Made by a program: the position numbers and the translations under genes. The notes beneath the pieces are model-generated. The model was not told the origin of the DNA and ran no database searches. It was given only the letters and a program-made list of their open reading frames with translations. A stretch of DNA of 64,000 nt from contig NZ_LN831790.1 in NCBI RefSeq assembly GCF_001013905.1, forward strand, positions 2,232,001 to 2,296,000. Direction: 5' to 3'. Shown one piece after another: positions 1-7,754 of this stretch (positions are counted from its first letter, which is position 1; every line of letters begins with the position of its first letter). This stretch comes from Streptomyces leeuwenhoekii (GTDB taxonomy: Bacteria > Actinomycetota > Actinomycetes > Streptomycetales > Streptomycetaceae).

Positions 1-924
1 GTCCTCGTGGGGGCGGCGGCCGGGGTCTTTCCCGAAGTCGCCCATCTCCAGGGCGTCGGCCGGACGCTCCAGGGCGGGCAGTTCCTCCAGCGCGTCCCAG
101 GGCACCTGGACCTTGCGCAGGTCCGCCCGGACCCTGTCGGCCAGCTTCCTGGTCTCCCGCCGGTTCATCGCGGCGCCCACGGCCGCTCCGACCAGGAACG
201 GCGTGAGGTTCGGCAGACTGCGCACCATCCGCTTCATGATCCGCTGGCGCAGCTCGCGTTTGGCGTGGCCGTTCAGCGCGGCGCTCAGCGTCGACGGCCT
301 GCTCACGTCGACCCGGCGCTCCGACGACCAGGCGTGCAGATAGGCGGTGCTGCGCTGTCTGAGGTCTCCGGGCGGGCGTATGCCGTACACCTCGTGGAGT
401 TCGGCGATGAGCTTCAGCTCGATCGCGGCGACGCCGGTGACCTCGGCGGCCAGCTCCGTGGGCATCGCGGGCGGCACCGGCAGCATCGCCGCCGCACCGA
501 TGCCCGCTCCGACCGTGGCCGTGCCTCTCATGGCACCCGTCACCAGTTTGTCGGCGAGCTCCTCGGGGCCGAGACCCGGGAACTGCCGGCGAAGTGTCGC
601 CAGGTCCCGCACGGGGACCCGGGGGGCGACCTCGATGATCCGGTCGGCGAGGTGACCCAGGGCGGCCCGGACGCGGTCGCCGCTGGTGCGGACGCCCTGC
701 CGGGCCTTGTCCCGGATCACCCCCGACCGGCGTCGAGCGGCCGGCGCGGGGACCTCCACGGGCGCCGGGAGGTCACTGCGTTCGGCCGCCGGTTCGAGCG
801 AGGCCCCTCCCTTGTCGGTCGGGCCTCGCTCTGCGTCACGCGCGCGGTGCGGGCCGTCGTACGGCCCTCGGTCCGCTCCCCGCGGGGAGAAGCGGCGCTT
901 CCAGGGAGGGGTCGAGCCAGTCAC
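1..924 (-). CDS. EcsC-like hypothetical protein (partial, C-terminus off the left edge)
   Basis: At least 308 residues are read leftward from a GTG at 924 with no stop before base 1. About 70 charged, Pro-rich, probably disordered residues come first. A mixed helical region follows with a Gly/Ala-rich stretch (GTATVGAGIGAAAMLPVPPAMP) that could sit against or in a membrane, then a second small hydrophobic patch (LTPFLVGAAVGAAM). The layout resembles EcsC-family or similar actinobacterial membrane-associated proteins, but I see no catalytic motif, so the function is unknown. It starts 13 nt after the DUF4193 gene, so the two are probably co-transcribed. Third-position GC bias shows this strand is the coding one. 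Confidence 0.7.
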   Translation of the reverse strand, partial: MTGSTPPWKRRFSPRGADRGPYDGPHRARDAERGPTDKGGASLEPAAERSDLPAPVEVPAPAARRRSGVIRDKARQGVRTSGDRVRAALGHLADRIIEVAPRVPVRDLATLRRQFPGLGPEELADKLVTGAMRGTATVGAGIGAAAMLPVPPAMPTELAAEVTGVAAIELKLIAELHEVYGIRPPGDLRQRSTAYLHAWSSERRVDVSRPSTLSAALNGHAKRELRQRIMKRMVRSLPNLTPFLVGAAVGAAMNRRETRKLADRVRADLRKVQVPWDALEELPALERPADALEMGDFGKDPGRRPHED

Positions 925-937
925 GGCCGACCGGTCC

Positions 938-1234
938 TCAGTCGCAGTCGCGGCAGATCGGCTGGCCGTTCTTCTCCCGGGCCAGCTGGCTGCGGTGGTG
1001 CACCAGGAAGCAGCTCATGCAGGTGAACTCGTCCTGCTGCTTCGGGAGCACCCGGACCGCCAGCTCCTCGTTCGAGAGGTCGGCGCCGGGAAGCTCGAGG
1101 CCCTCGGCGGCCTCGAACTCGTCGACGTCCACCGCGGAGGCGGACTTGTCGTTCCTCCGGGCCTTCAGCTCTTCGAGACTGTCCGAGTCGACATCGTCGT
1201 CGGTCTTGCGTGGAGTGTCGTAATCGGTTGCCAT
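938..1234 (-). CDS. DUF4193 small acidic zinc-ribbon protein
   Basis: A 98-residue protein. The N-terminal half is acidic and probably disordered (YDTPRKTDDDVDSDS). The C-terminus holds a CxxC pair (C72, C75) and a second pair (C94, C97), which would make one zinc ribbon. This is the layout of the actinobacterial DUF4193 family, whose role is unknown; RNA-polymerase or nucleic-acid association is only a guess from the fold. The start is ATG 1234, preceded by GGGGGAGAG at good spacing. An upstream in-frame codon at 1276 has no such site. The next gene follows 13 nt downstream. Confidence 0.85.
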   Translation of the reverse strand: MATDYDTPRKTDDDVDSDSLEELKARRNDKSASAVDVDEFEAAEGLELPGADLSNEELAVRVLPKQQDEFTCMSCFLVHHRSQLAREKNGQPICRDCD

Positions 1235-1650
1235 ATCGCTCTCCCCCTCTGGGTGTCTGCGGTGTCTTCCGCGCACGTAACGCGTGAGAGGCCGGACTTG
1301 TGCCCGACCTGAGGCGGAGATTTTGCCTCACATCAAGGTCTGTTACTCAATCGACACCCAACCGGACTCCGCTCGAGTGATCGGCTTGGATGGCGATGGG
1401 GACCGTACACGGTCGCATAGCCGCACTTCAAAGCCGCCTCCCCGTGTACTTCCCGTGATCAAGACCCCTGAAAACCCGGATTTTCCGGGCGTTCCAAGGG
1501 GTCGGGGGTTCACGTTCAGTGAATGGCTGGAAAAGTGCCGCTGTGATCGATCACACACGTGATCTCCGGCTTGCCGCGCGCACGAGCTCCCGAAAATTCA
1601 GCGCAAAGCGAACATCTTCGGAGGTCGCCGCAGTGCTCTGCGCCATGGTC
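1235..1650. other. Intergenic stretch between DUF4193 gene and cutS
   Basis: About 415 bases without a convincing gene; short frames here lack codon bias. It must hold the promoter of the leftward DUF4193 gene. It also holds one short hairpin that fits a terminator for the leftward cutRS transcript (1470-1490). Confidence 0.6.
1470..1490 (-). terminator. Possible cutRS terminator
   Basis: Read leftward, CCCGGA-AAA-TCCGGG forms a 6-bp stem followed directly by TTTTC. The stem is short, and it lies about 160 nt beyond the cutS stop. Confidence 0.4.
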
Positions 1651-2880
1651 TCAGACCGGCAGGCTGACCCGCATCACGAGCCCTCCTCCCTCTCGCGGCT
1701 GCGCGGAGATGTGGCCGCCGTGCGCCCGGGCCACGGACCGGACGATGGACAGGCCGAGGCCCACCCCCTTGTCACTGCCCGTGCGCTCGGTCCGCAACCG
1801 CCGGAACGGCTCGAAGATGTTGTCGATCTCGTAGGCCGGCACGACCGGCCCCGTGTTGCTCACCACCAGGATCGCCTGGCCGTGCTGGACATCGGTGGTG
1901 ACCTCGACCCAGCCGTTCTCGGCCACGTTGTAGCGCACGGCGTTCTGCACCAGGTTCAGGGCGATCCGTTCCAGCAGCACACCGTTGCCCTGGACCACCG
2001 CGGGCTTGCGCTCGCCGCGGATCCGCACGCCCTTGGCCTCCGCCTCGGCGTGCACCTGGTCGATGGCCTGCGTGGCCACCTCGGCGACGTCCACCGGCTT
2101 GCGCTCGATGATCTGGTTGTCGCTGCGGGCCAGCAGGAGCAGGCCCTCCACCAGTTGCTCGCTCCGTTCGTTGGTGGCCAGCAGGGTCTTGCCGAGCTGC
2201 TGGAGTTCCACCGGGGCGTTCGGGTCGGACAGGTGCACTTCCAGGAGGGTGCGGTTGATCGCCAGCGGGGTGCGCAGCTCGTGCGAGGCGTTGCCGACGA
2301 AGCGCTGCTGAGCGGTGAAGGCCCGCTGCAGCCGCTCCAACATGTCGTCGAAGGTGTCCGCCAGCTCCTTCAGCTCGTCGTCCGGACCGTCCAGCTCGAT
2401 GCGGCGGGAGAGGTCGGAACCGGCCACCGCACGCGCGGTGCGGGTGATCCGCCCCAGCGGCGACAGCACCCGGCCGGCCATGGCGTACCCGAAGGCGAAG
2501 GCGATCACGGCCAGCCCCAGCAGGGCCAGCAGCGAGCGGCTGAGCAGACTGTCCAGGGCGTGCTGGCGCTGCTCGTTGACGCAGTCGTTCATCGCGCTGT
2601 TGAACGTGCTCGGCGAGGCTTGATCAGGCAGGTTGCAGACATCGCTGGTGACCTTGCCTTCGACGATCTTGAACGGGAGATCGCTGCCCACATTCAGCGC
2701 CTGCGCCGCCAGCAGGTAGATGATCGACAACAGCAGTATGCCGGCGATCAGGAACATCCCGCCGTACAGCAGCGTGAGCCTTATGCGGATGGTGGGGCGC
2801 AGCCACGGGAAGGGCGCGGCCGACCGGGGGTCCCAGGTGGGCTTGGGGGGTGCCTGGGGAGGCGGGGGTGTCGTGGCCAC
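1651..2880 (-). CDS. cutS: Membrane sensor histidine kinase CutS
   Basis: A 409-residue kinase with a GTG start at 2880, six bases after the cutR stop, so the pair forms one transcript. The order is a Pro-rich cytoplasmic lead, TM1 (about 32-57), a short extracytoplasmic loop (about 60-112), TM2 (about 115-138), HAMP, HisKA with phospho-acceptor H200 in GNASHELRTPL, and a HATPase domain with N box (NAVRYNV) and GLGLSIVRS. The loop carries exactly two cysteines, C82 and C100. The CutRS system of streptomycetes was first linked to copper and antibiotic control; later work, as I recall it, links it to secretion stress. A cysteine-pair redox sensor fits that, but this is inference. Confidence 0.92.
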   Translation of the reverse strand: MATTPPPPQAPPKPTWDPRSAAPFPWLRPTIRIRLTLLYGGMFLIAGILLLSIIYLLAAQALNVGSDLPFKIVEGKVTSDVCNLPDQASPSTFNSAMNDCVNEQRQHALDSLLSRSLLALLGLAVIAFAFGYAMAGRVLSPLGRITRTARAVAGSDLSRRIELDGPDDELKELADTFDDMLERLQRAFTAQQRFVGNASHELRTPLAINRTLLEVHLSDPNAPVELQQLGKTLLATNERSEQLVEGLLLLARSDNQIIERKPVDVAEVATQAIDQVHAEAEAKGVRIRGERKPAVVQGNGVLLERIALNLVQNAVRYNVAENGWVEVTTDVQHGQAILVVSNTGPVVPAYEIDNIFEPFRRLRTERTGSDKGVGLGLSIVRSVARAHGGHISAQPREGGGLVMRVSLPV

Positions 2881-2886
2881 GGGTGA

Positions 2887-3540
2887 TCAGATCCGGTATC
2901 CGGAGCCGGGGACGGTGACGATGACGGGCGGCTCGCCCAGCTTGCGGCGCAGCGTCATGACGGTCACCCGGACCACGTTGGTGAAGGGGTCGGTGTTCTC
3001 GTCCCACGCCTTCTCCAGCAGTTGCTCCGCGGAGACGACCGCGCCCTCGCTGCGCATGAGGACCTCCAGGACCGCGAACTCCTTGGGCGCGAGCTGGATC
3101 TCCCGGCCGTCGCGGAAGACCTCGCGGCGGTTGGGGTCCAGCTTGATCCCGGCCCGCTCCAGGACCGGCGGCAGGGGCACGCTGGTGCGCCGGCCCAGGG
3201 CCCGCACCCGGGCGATGAGCTCGCTGAAGGCGAAGGGCTTGGGCAGATAGTCGTCGGCGCCGATCTCCAGGCCCTCGACCCGGTCGCTGACGTCGCCGGA
3301 GGCCGTCAGCATCAGCACGCGCGTGGGCATGCCCAGCTCGACGACCTTGCGGCAGACGTCGTCACCGTGGACCAGCGGCAGGTCGCGGTCCAGGACGACC
3401 ACGTCGTAGTCGTTGACGCCGATGCGCTCCAGGGCGGCCGCACCGTCGTACACGACGTCGACGGCCATGGCCTCCCGGCGAAGTCCGGTCGCCACCGCAT
3501 CGGCGAGCAGTTGCTCGTCCTCGACGACGAGTACGCGCAC
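2887..3540 (-). CDS. cutR: OmpR-type response regulator CutR
   Basis: A 217-residue regulator: receiver domain with acidic pocket (VVEDE), phospho-acceptor D51 (VVVLDRDLP) and switch Lys (LPKPFAF), then an OmpR/PhoB winged helix (LAPKEFAVLEVL...VVRVTVMTLRRKLG). GTG 3540 is chosen because AGGAAGGA sits eight bases upstream. An ATG at 3558 in the same frame lacks a binding site and overlaps that one. It lies upstream of cutS with a 6-nt gap. OmpR-family regulators bind direct repeats with an 11-bp period, and one such repeat lies about 100 bp upstream of this gene. Confidence 0.92.
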   Translation of the reverse strand: MRVLVVEDEQLLADAVATGLRREAMAVDVVYDGAAALERIGVNDYDVVVLDRDLPLVHGDDVCRKVVELGMPTRVLMLTASGDVSDRVEGLEIGADDYLPKPFAFSELIARVRALGRRTSVPLPPVLERAGIKLDPNRREVFRDGREIQLAPKEFAVLEVLMRSEGAVVSAEQLLEKAWDENTDPFTNVVRVTVMTLRRKLGEPPVIVTVPGSGYRI

Positions 3541-3987
3541 GTCCTTGTCCTTCCTCATGGAACGCCCGAGCGCGCCCATCGGGGCGTGAGCGGGCAGGGG
3601 TCTTCGTGAGTGGTGTTGCCTCCATCCTGCCCTTTTCGGCCGTAAGTCGGCTGTAAGGCGGATGGGCAGGGGTCCGGCGGCCGGGCGCGGCCCGGGTGCC
3701 GCGGGCGGGTGAGAGGGCGGTTCCGCGAGATTTTCTCGTCCCGTCGAGGTTTTCCCGGGAGGGCGTGTGGGGAGGACGGGTTTACACCCCGCGATCACCC
3801 TCCGGCGTACCGCACGACCACACGGTGCGCAGCGATTCCGCTTCCCGCAGGGCGGCGCGGGTGTCCGGCACCGCCACCGCCCGGCCGAGCGGCGCCGGGC
3901 ACCCATCGAGAGACGTGATCGTCCCTTTCCCGCACAACGGCACACCCCCGTGCCACCGACCCACGACCCAGGACGAGGGGGCGCAGC
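3541..3987. other. Divergent region between cutR and a small conserved gene
   Basis: Nearly 450 bases without a supported gene. It contains the 11-bp direct repeat (3642-3663) close to cutR. The longer frames on both strands here lack homology-like content. The promoter of the small rightward gene should lie in its right half, but no clear -35/-10 pair is visible. Confidence 0.55.
3642..3663. promoter_or_regulatory. 11-bp direct repeat, candidate CutR operator
   Basis: GTAAGTCGGCT is followed immediately by GTAAGGCGGAT: two 11-bp units matching at 9 of 11 positions, one helical turn apart. This is the architecture bound by OmpR/PhoB-class regulators. Its position about 100 bp upstream of cutR suggests autoregulation. 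Confidence 0.55.
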
Positions 3988-4161
3988 ATGGACGCTTTCA
4001 CCGCAGGACTTCTGCAGCGCATAAGGGCGACCGAGTCCGACCTGTCGCGGGCCCGTGACGAGGGCGACGACTTTCTCGTCGAGGTCGAGCTGAGCGAGCT
4101 CGACGACCTTCGCCGCCTCGCCGCCGAGCATGGTGTGGAGGTCGGCGCGTCCAGCGTCTGA
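3988..4161 (+). CDS. Small conserved-type hypothetical protein (57 aa)
   Basis: The 57-residue protein MDAFTAGLLQRIRATESDLS... starts at ATG 3988 with a strong GAGGGGG ribosome binding site. It is acidic and predicted almost wholly helical (DDFLVEVELSELDDLRRLAAEHGV). It has strong third-position GC and is followed within 20 bases by a perfect 12-bp terminator hairpin, so it is a free-standing small gene. No family motif is recognised. Streptomyces genomes carry a similar short gene at this place between cutR and the inositol-phosphatase gene, as far as I recall. Confidence 0.75.
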   Translation: MDAFTAGLLQRIRATESDLSRARDEGDDFLVEVELSELDDLRRLAAEHGVEVGASSV

Positions 4162-4177
4162 CCGGCCCGCGTACGAC

Positions 4178-4214
4178 GGAGCCCCGGCGGGACCAGCGCC
4201 GGGGCTCCCTCCTT
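4178..4214 (+). terminator. Rho-independent terminator after the 57-aa gene
   Basis: A perfect 12-bp stem (GGAGCCCCGGCG with CGCCGGGGCTCC) with a 7-nt loop is followed by CTCCTTTT. It also faces the leftward inositol-phosphatase gene across a short gap. Confidence 0.85.
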
Positions 4215-4261
4215 TTCCAGCCTTTCCAGGCTCCGGGTTTTCAGCCTTTCCAGGCTCCGGG
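4213..4261. repeat. 25-bp near-perfect tandem duplication
   Basis: A 25-bp unit beginning TTTTCCAGCCTTTCCAGGCT is followed by a 24-bp copy lacking one C. It lies directly after the terminator T-tract, so it looks like local slippage. Confidence 0.75.
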
Positions 4262-4335
4262 AAAATTCTCGGGCGAGCGGCCGGTGCGCCGCGGCGGCGG
4301 CGCGCGACGGGCCCCGCCGCCCCATTCCGCCCTCC

Positions 4336-5151
4336 TCAGTCGTGCCAGGCCCCGAAGTCCTCCAGAAGGCCCTGGAGGGGCTCGAAGACGCCCGGGGCGG
4401 CCGCGATGGTCAGTTCGCGCGACGGCCGCCGGGAGGGACGCCCACCGGTCAGCGCGCCCGCTTCCCGGGCGATCAGGTCACCGGCGGCGTAGTCCCACGG
4501 GTTCAGCCCGCGCTCGTAGTAGCCGTCGAGGCGGCCGGCGGCCACATCGCACAGGTCGATCGCGGCCGAGCCGCCGCGCCGGATGTCCCGCACCAGCGGG
4601 ATCACCTTCCCGGCGATCTCGGCCTGGCGGGCGCGGACCCCGGCGACATAGGCGAAGCCCGTCGAGATCAGCGCCTGCTCCAGGGGCGGCGCGGGCCGGC
4701 AGGCGAGCCTGCGCACGCCGTCCCAGGCCCCCGTGGCCCAGGCGCCGCCGCCGCGGACCGCGTAGTACGTCTCCCCGCGCATCGGGGCGGCGACCACACC
4801 GACGACGGTCTCGCCGTCCTGCTCGGCGGCGATGGACACGGCCCAGCTCGGCAGGCCGTAGAGGTAGTTCACCGTGCCGTCGAGGGGGTCGACGACCCAG
4901 CGGACGCCGCTCGTGCCCTCAGTGGCGGCGCCCTCCTCGCCGAGTACGCCGTCGTCCGGGCGGCGCTCGGCGAGCAGCCCGGTGATCAGCTTCTCGGCCG
5001 CGATGTCCATCTCGGTGACCACGTCGACCGGGCTGGATTTGGTGGCGGCGACCGCGAGGTCGGCGGGGCGGCCGTCGCGCAGCAGCTCGCCCGCGCGGCG
5101 CGCGGCCTGCCGGGCCAGTTCGAGCAGTTCCGAGTGCAGGGGGTCGGTCAC
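4336..5151 (-). CDS. Inositol monophosphatase family protein
   Basis: 271 residues with the complete metal-dependent phosphatase signature: GEEG (71-74), WVVDPLDGTVNY (85-96, metal ligands D88 and D91) and a C-terminal NPWDYAAGDLIAREAGA. Family members hydrolyse inositol-1-phosphate, histidinol phosphate or related monoesters with Mg2+. In actinobacteria the paralogues differ in substrate, so the exact one is not settled. GTG 5151 has AGGAG five bases upstream. It starts 8 nt after the ferrochelatase stop, so both are on one leftward transcript. The longer open frame upstream is read-through of the ferrochelatase region. Confidence 0.9.
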   Translation of the reverse strand: MTDPLHSELLELARQAARRAGELLRDGRPADLAVAATKSSPVDVVTEMDIAAEKLITGLLAERRPDDGVLGEEGAATEGTSGVRWVVDPLDGTVNYLYGLPSWAVSIAAEQDGETVVGVVAAPMRGETYYAVRGGGAWATGAWDGVRRLACRPAPPLEQALISTGFAYVAGVRARQAEIAGKVIPLVRDIRRGGSAAIDLCDVAAGRLDGYYERGLNPWDYAAGDLIAREAGALTGGRPSRRPSRELTIAAAPGVFEPLQGLLEDFGAWHD

Positions 5152-5159
5152 GGGACTCC

Positions 5160-6287
5160 TCACGCGTAGGGGCTGTCGGCACCCGCGGCGGCGGGCCGGG
5201 GGGTACGAGCCGGGCAGCAGCCCACCGGGCACAGGTTGTGGCTGGCGCCGAGCGCGCCCAGGGCGCAGGGCGTGACCTGCCGGCCGCGTTCGGCCGCGGC
5301 CCGTTCCAGGACGAGGTCGCGGACGGCGGCGGCGAAGCGCGGGTCGGCGCCGACGGTGGCCGAGCGGCGCACCGGCAGCCCTAGCTCCTCGGCCTTGGCC
5401 TTGGCCTCGGTGTCCAGGTCGTACAGGACCTCCATGTGGTCGGAGACGAAGCCGATGGGGGCCATGACCACGGCCGGGACGCCGGCGGCGTGCCGCTCCT
5501 CCAGGTGGTCGCAGATGTCGGGCTCCAGCCACGGGATGTGCGGGGCGCCGGAACGGGACTGGTAGACGAGCTGCCAGGGGTGGTCGACGCCGGTGCGCTC
5601 ACGGACGGCGTCGGCGATCAGCCGCGCGACGTCCAGGTGCTGCCTGACGTAGGCGCCGCCGTCGCCGTGCTCCTCGACCGGGCCGGAGGTGTCCGCGGCC
5701 GAGTTCGGGATGGAGTGGGTCGTGAAGGCGAGGTGCGCGCCGTCCCGGACCTCCTCGGGAAGGTCGGCGAGGGACTCCACCACCCCGTCGATCATGGGCT
5801 CGACGAAACCGGGGTGGTTGAAGTAGTGCCGCAGCTTGTCGATCTTCGGGAGCTCCAGGCCCTCGGCCTTGAGGGCCGCGAGGGCGTCGGCGAGGTTCTC
5901 GCGGTACTGGCGGCAGCCGGAGTAGGAGGCGTAGGCGCTGGTCGCGAGGACCAGGATGCGGCGGTGGCCGTCGCGGACCATGTCACGCAGGGTGTCCGTC
6001 AGATACGGCGCCCAGTTGCGGTTGCCCCAGTAGACCGGCAGATCCAGGCCGTGCTCGCCGAAGTCCTTGCGCAGGGCCTCCAGCAGGGCGCGGTTCTGGT
6101 CGTTGATGGGGCTGACCCCGCCGAAGAGGAAGTAGTGCTGCCCGACTTCCTTCAGGCGTTCCTTGGGGATGCCGCGCCCGCGCGTCACGTTCTCCAGGAA
6201 CGGGACCACGTCGTCCGGCCCTTCGGGGCCGCCGAACGAGAGCAGGAGCAGGGCGTCGTAGGGGGTGGCATCGAGCACGTCTGGCAT
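5160..6287 (-). CDS. hemH: Ferrochelatase (coproporphyrin type)
   Basis: 375 residues; inserts ferrous iron into the porphyrin ring late in heme synthesis. The active-site His is in FTTHSIP and the conserved Glu in [11 protein letters not shown]. The C-terminus has four cysteines (TPCALG and HNLCPVGCC), as expected for actinobacterial ferrochelatases that bind a [2Fe-2S] cluster. Actinobacteria use the coproporphyrin-dependent route, so the likely substrate is coproporphyrin III (CpfC) rather than protoporphyrin. ATG 6287 is preceded by AGGA. It is the first gene of a leftward pair with the inositol-phosphatase-like gene and diverges from the MFS gene. Confidence 0.95.
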   Translation of the reverse strand: MPDVLDATPYDALLLLSFGGPEGPDDVVPFLENVTRGRGIPKERLKEVGQHYFLFGGVSPINDQNRALLEALRKDFGEHGLDLPVYWGNRNWAPYLTDTLRDMVRDGHRRILVLATSAYASYSGCRQYRENLADALAALKAEGLELPKIDKLRHYFNHPGFVEPMIDGVVESLADLPEEVRDGAHLAFTTHSIPNSAADTSGPVEEHGDGGAYVRQHLDVARLIADAVRERTGVDHPWQLVYQSRSGAPHIPWLEPDICDHLEERHAAGVPAVVMAPIGFVSDHMEVLYDLDTEAKAKAEELGLPVRRSATVGADPRFAAAVRDLVLERAAAERGRQVTPCALGALGASHNLCPVGCCPARTPRPAAAGADSPYA

Positions 6288-6503
6288 GACTCGATCCTGC
6301 CACCCGGCACTGACAGCCGGGAAACGGCCGGGGTGACACGTGTCGGCCGCCCGTCCCCGGGGTGTATAAGGGTGACTGACCCGTAAGCTGTAAGAGCCGC
6401 ATTCGCACCTTACGAACGTGTCGTCCCGCATGCCCTGCCGCCGCCGTCGGCCGGCCGTGCCGCAGACGCGCCGCCCGAGCCCTACCGGACCACCGGAGAT
6501 CCC

Positions 6504-7754
6504 GTGCCCAGCCCCTACCGCGCCCTGTTCGCCGCCCCCGGCTCCAAGGGTTTCTCCGCCGCGGGCTTCCTCGGCCGTATGCCGCTGTCGATGATGGGCG
6601 TCGGCGTGGTCACCATGGTCTCGCAACTGACCGGGCGGTACGGGCTGGCCGGCGCCCTGTCGGCCACCATCGCGCTCGCCGCGGCGGTGGCGGGGCCGCA
6701 GGTCTCCCGGCTGGTCGACCGGCACGGGCAGCGGCGGGTGCTGCGCCCGGCGACGCTGGTGGCGCTCGTCGCGGCGGCCGGGCTGCTGGCGGCCGCGCAC
6801 TGGCGGTGGCCGGACTGGGTGCTCTTCGTGTGCTGCGCCGGAGTGGGCTGCGTGCCCAGTGTGGGCGCGATGGTGCGGGCCCGCTGGGCGGCCCTGTACC
6901 GGGGCACTTCGAAGCTGCACACCGCGTACTCCTTCGAGTCCGTGGTGGACGAGGTGTGCTTCATTTTCGGGCCGATCATCTCCATCGGGCTGTCCACGGC
7001 CTGGTTCCCGGAGGCCGGGCCGCTGCTGGCCGCGTGCTTCCTGGCGGTCGGCGTCTTCTGGCTGACCGCGCAACGCGCCACCGAGCCGGTGCCGCACCCG
7101 CGCGAGCACCGCGGCGGCGGCAGCGCGCTGCGCTCCCGCGGTCTTCAGGTCCTGGTGGCCACGTTCGTGGCGACGGGGGCGATCTTCGGGGCGGTCGACG
7201 TGGTCACCGTCGCCTTCGCCGAGGAGGAGGGGCACCAGGCCGCGGCCAGCCTCGTGCTCGCCCTGTACGCGGCGGGTTCCTGTGTGGCGGGCATGGTCTT
7301 CGGGCTGCTGCACTTCACCGGGGCGCCGGAACGCCGCTGGCTGCTGGGCGTGTGTGCGATGGCCGTGAGTATGATCCCCCTCCTACTGGTCGGGAACCTG
7401 CCGTTTCTGGCCGTGGCGCTGTTCGTCGCGGGCCTGTCCATCGCACCCACGATGATCACGACGATGTCCCTGATCGAACAGCACGTACCACGCGCGCAGC
7501 TCACCGAGGGCATGACCTGGGTGAGCACCGGGCTCGCGGTCGGGGTGGCGCTGGGCTCCTCCGCGGCCGGCTGGGTGATCGACACGGCCGGGGCGCGCGC
7601 CGGATACGTGGTCCCGGCGGTGGCCGGGGCCGTCGCGGTCGTGGTCGGTTTCCTCGGGTACCGCCGGCTCACACGGCCGGCTCCGCGTCGGGGAGGGACC
7701 GTTGAGCAGCACAGCGAGCGGGAAGACGAGCGGGAAGAACGCCACCTGGCGTAA
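6504..7754 (+). CDS. MFS transporter
   Basis: 416 residues with about 12 hydrophobic segments and no cleavable signal, so a single-subunit major facilitator of the inner membrane. Charged loops separate the two six-helix halves near residues 190-210 ([17 protein letters not shown]). The substrate cannot be inferred. GTG 6504 has CCGGAG seven bases upstream. The hydrophilic C-terminal tail ([16 protein letters not shown]) is encoded by bases that also encode the start of the next gene, a 53-nt overlap in another frame, which suggests translational coupling. Confidence 0.88.
   Translation: MPSPYRALFAAPGSKGFSAAGFLGRMPLSMMGVGVVTMVSQLTGRYGLAGALSATIALAAAVAGPQVSRLVDRHGQRRVLRPATLVALVAAAGLLAAAHWRWPDWVLFVCCAGVGCVPSVGAMVRARWAALYRGTSKLHTAYSFESVVDEVCFIFGPIISIGLSTAWFPEAGPLLAACFLAVGVFWLTAQRATEPVPHPREHRGGGSALRSRGLQVLVATFVATGAIFGAVDVVTVAFAEEEGHQAAASLVLALYAAGSCVAGMVFGLLHFTGAPERRWLLGVCAMAVSMIPLLLVGNLPFLAVALFVAGLSIAPTMITTMSLIEQHVPRAQLTEGMTWVSTGLAVGVALGSSAAGWVIDTAGARAGYVVPAVAGAVAVVVGFLGYRRLTRPAPRRGGTVEQHSEREDEREERHLA

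Noticed and set aside
7..1026. 339-codon rightward frame at the left edge
   Set aside because: Arg/Gly/Pro-rich text without domain content. The leftward frame (1-924) has normal protein composition and codon bias, so this is its antisense shadow.
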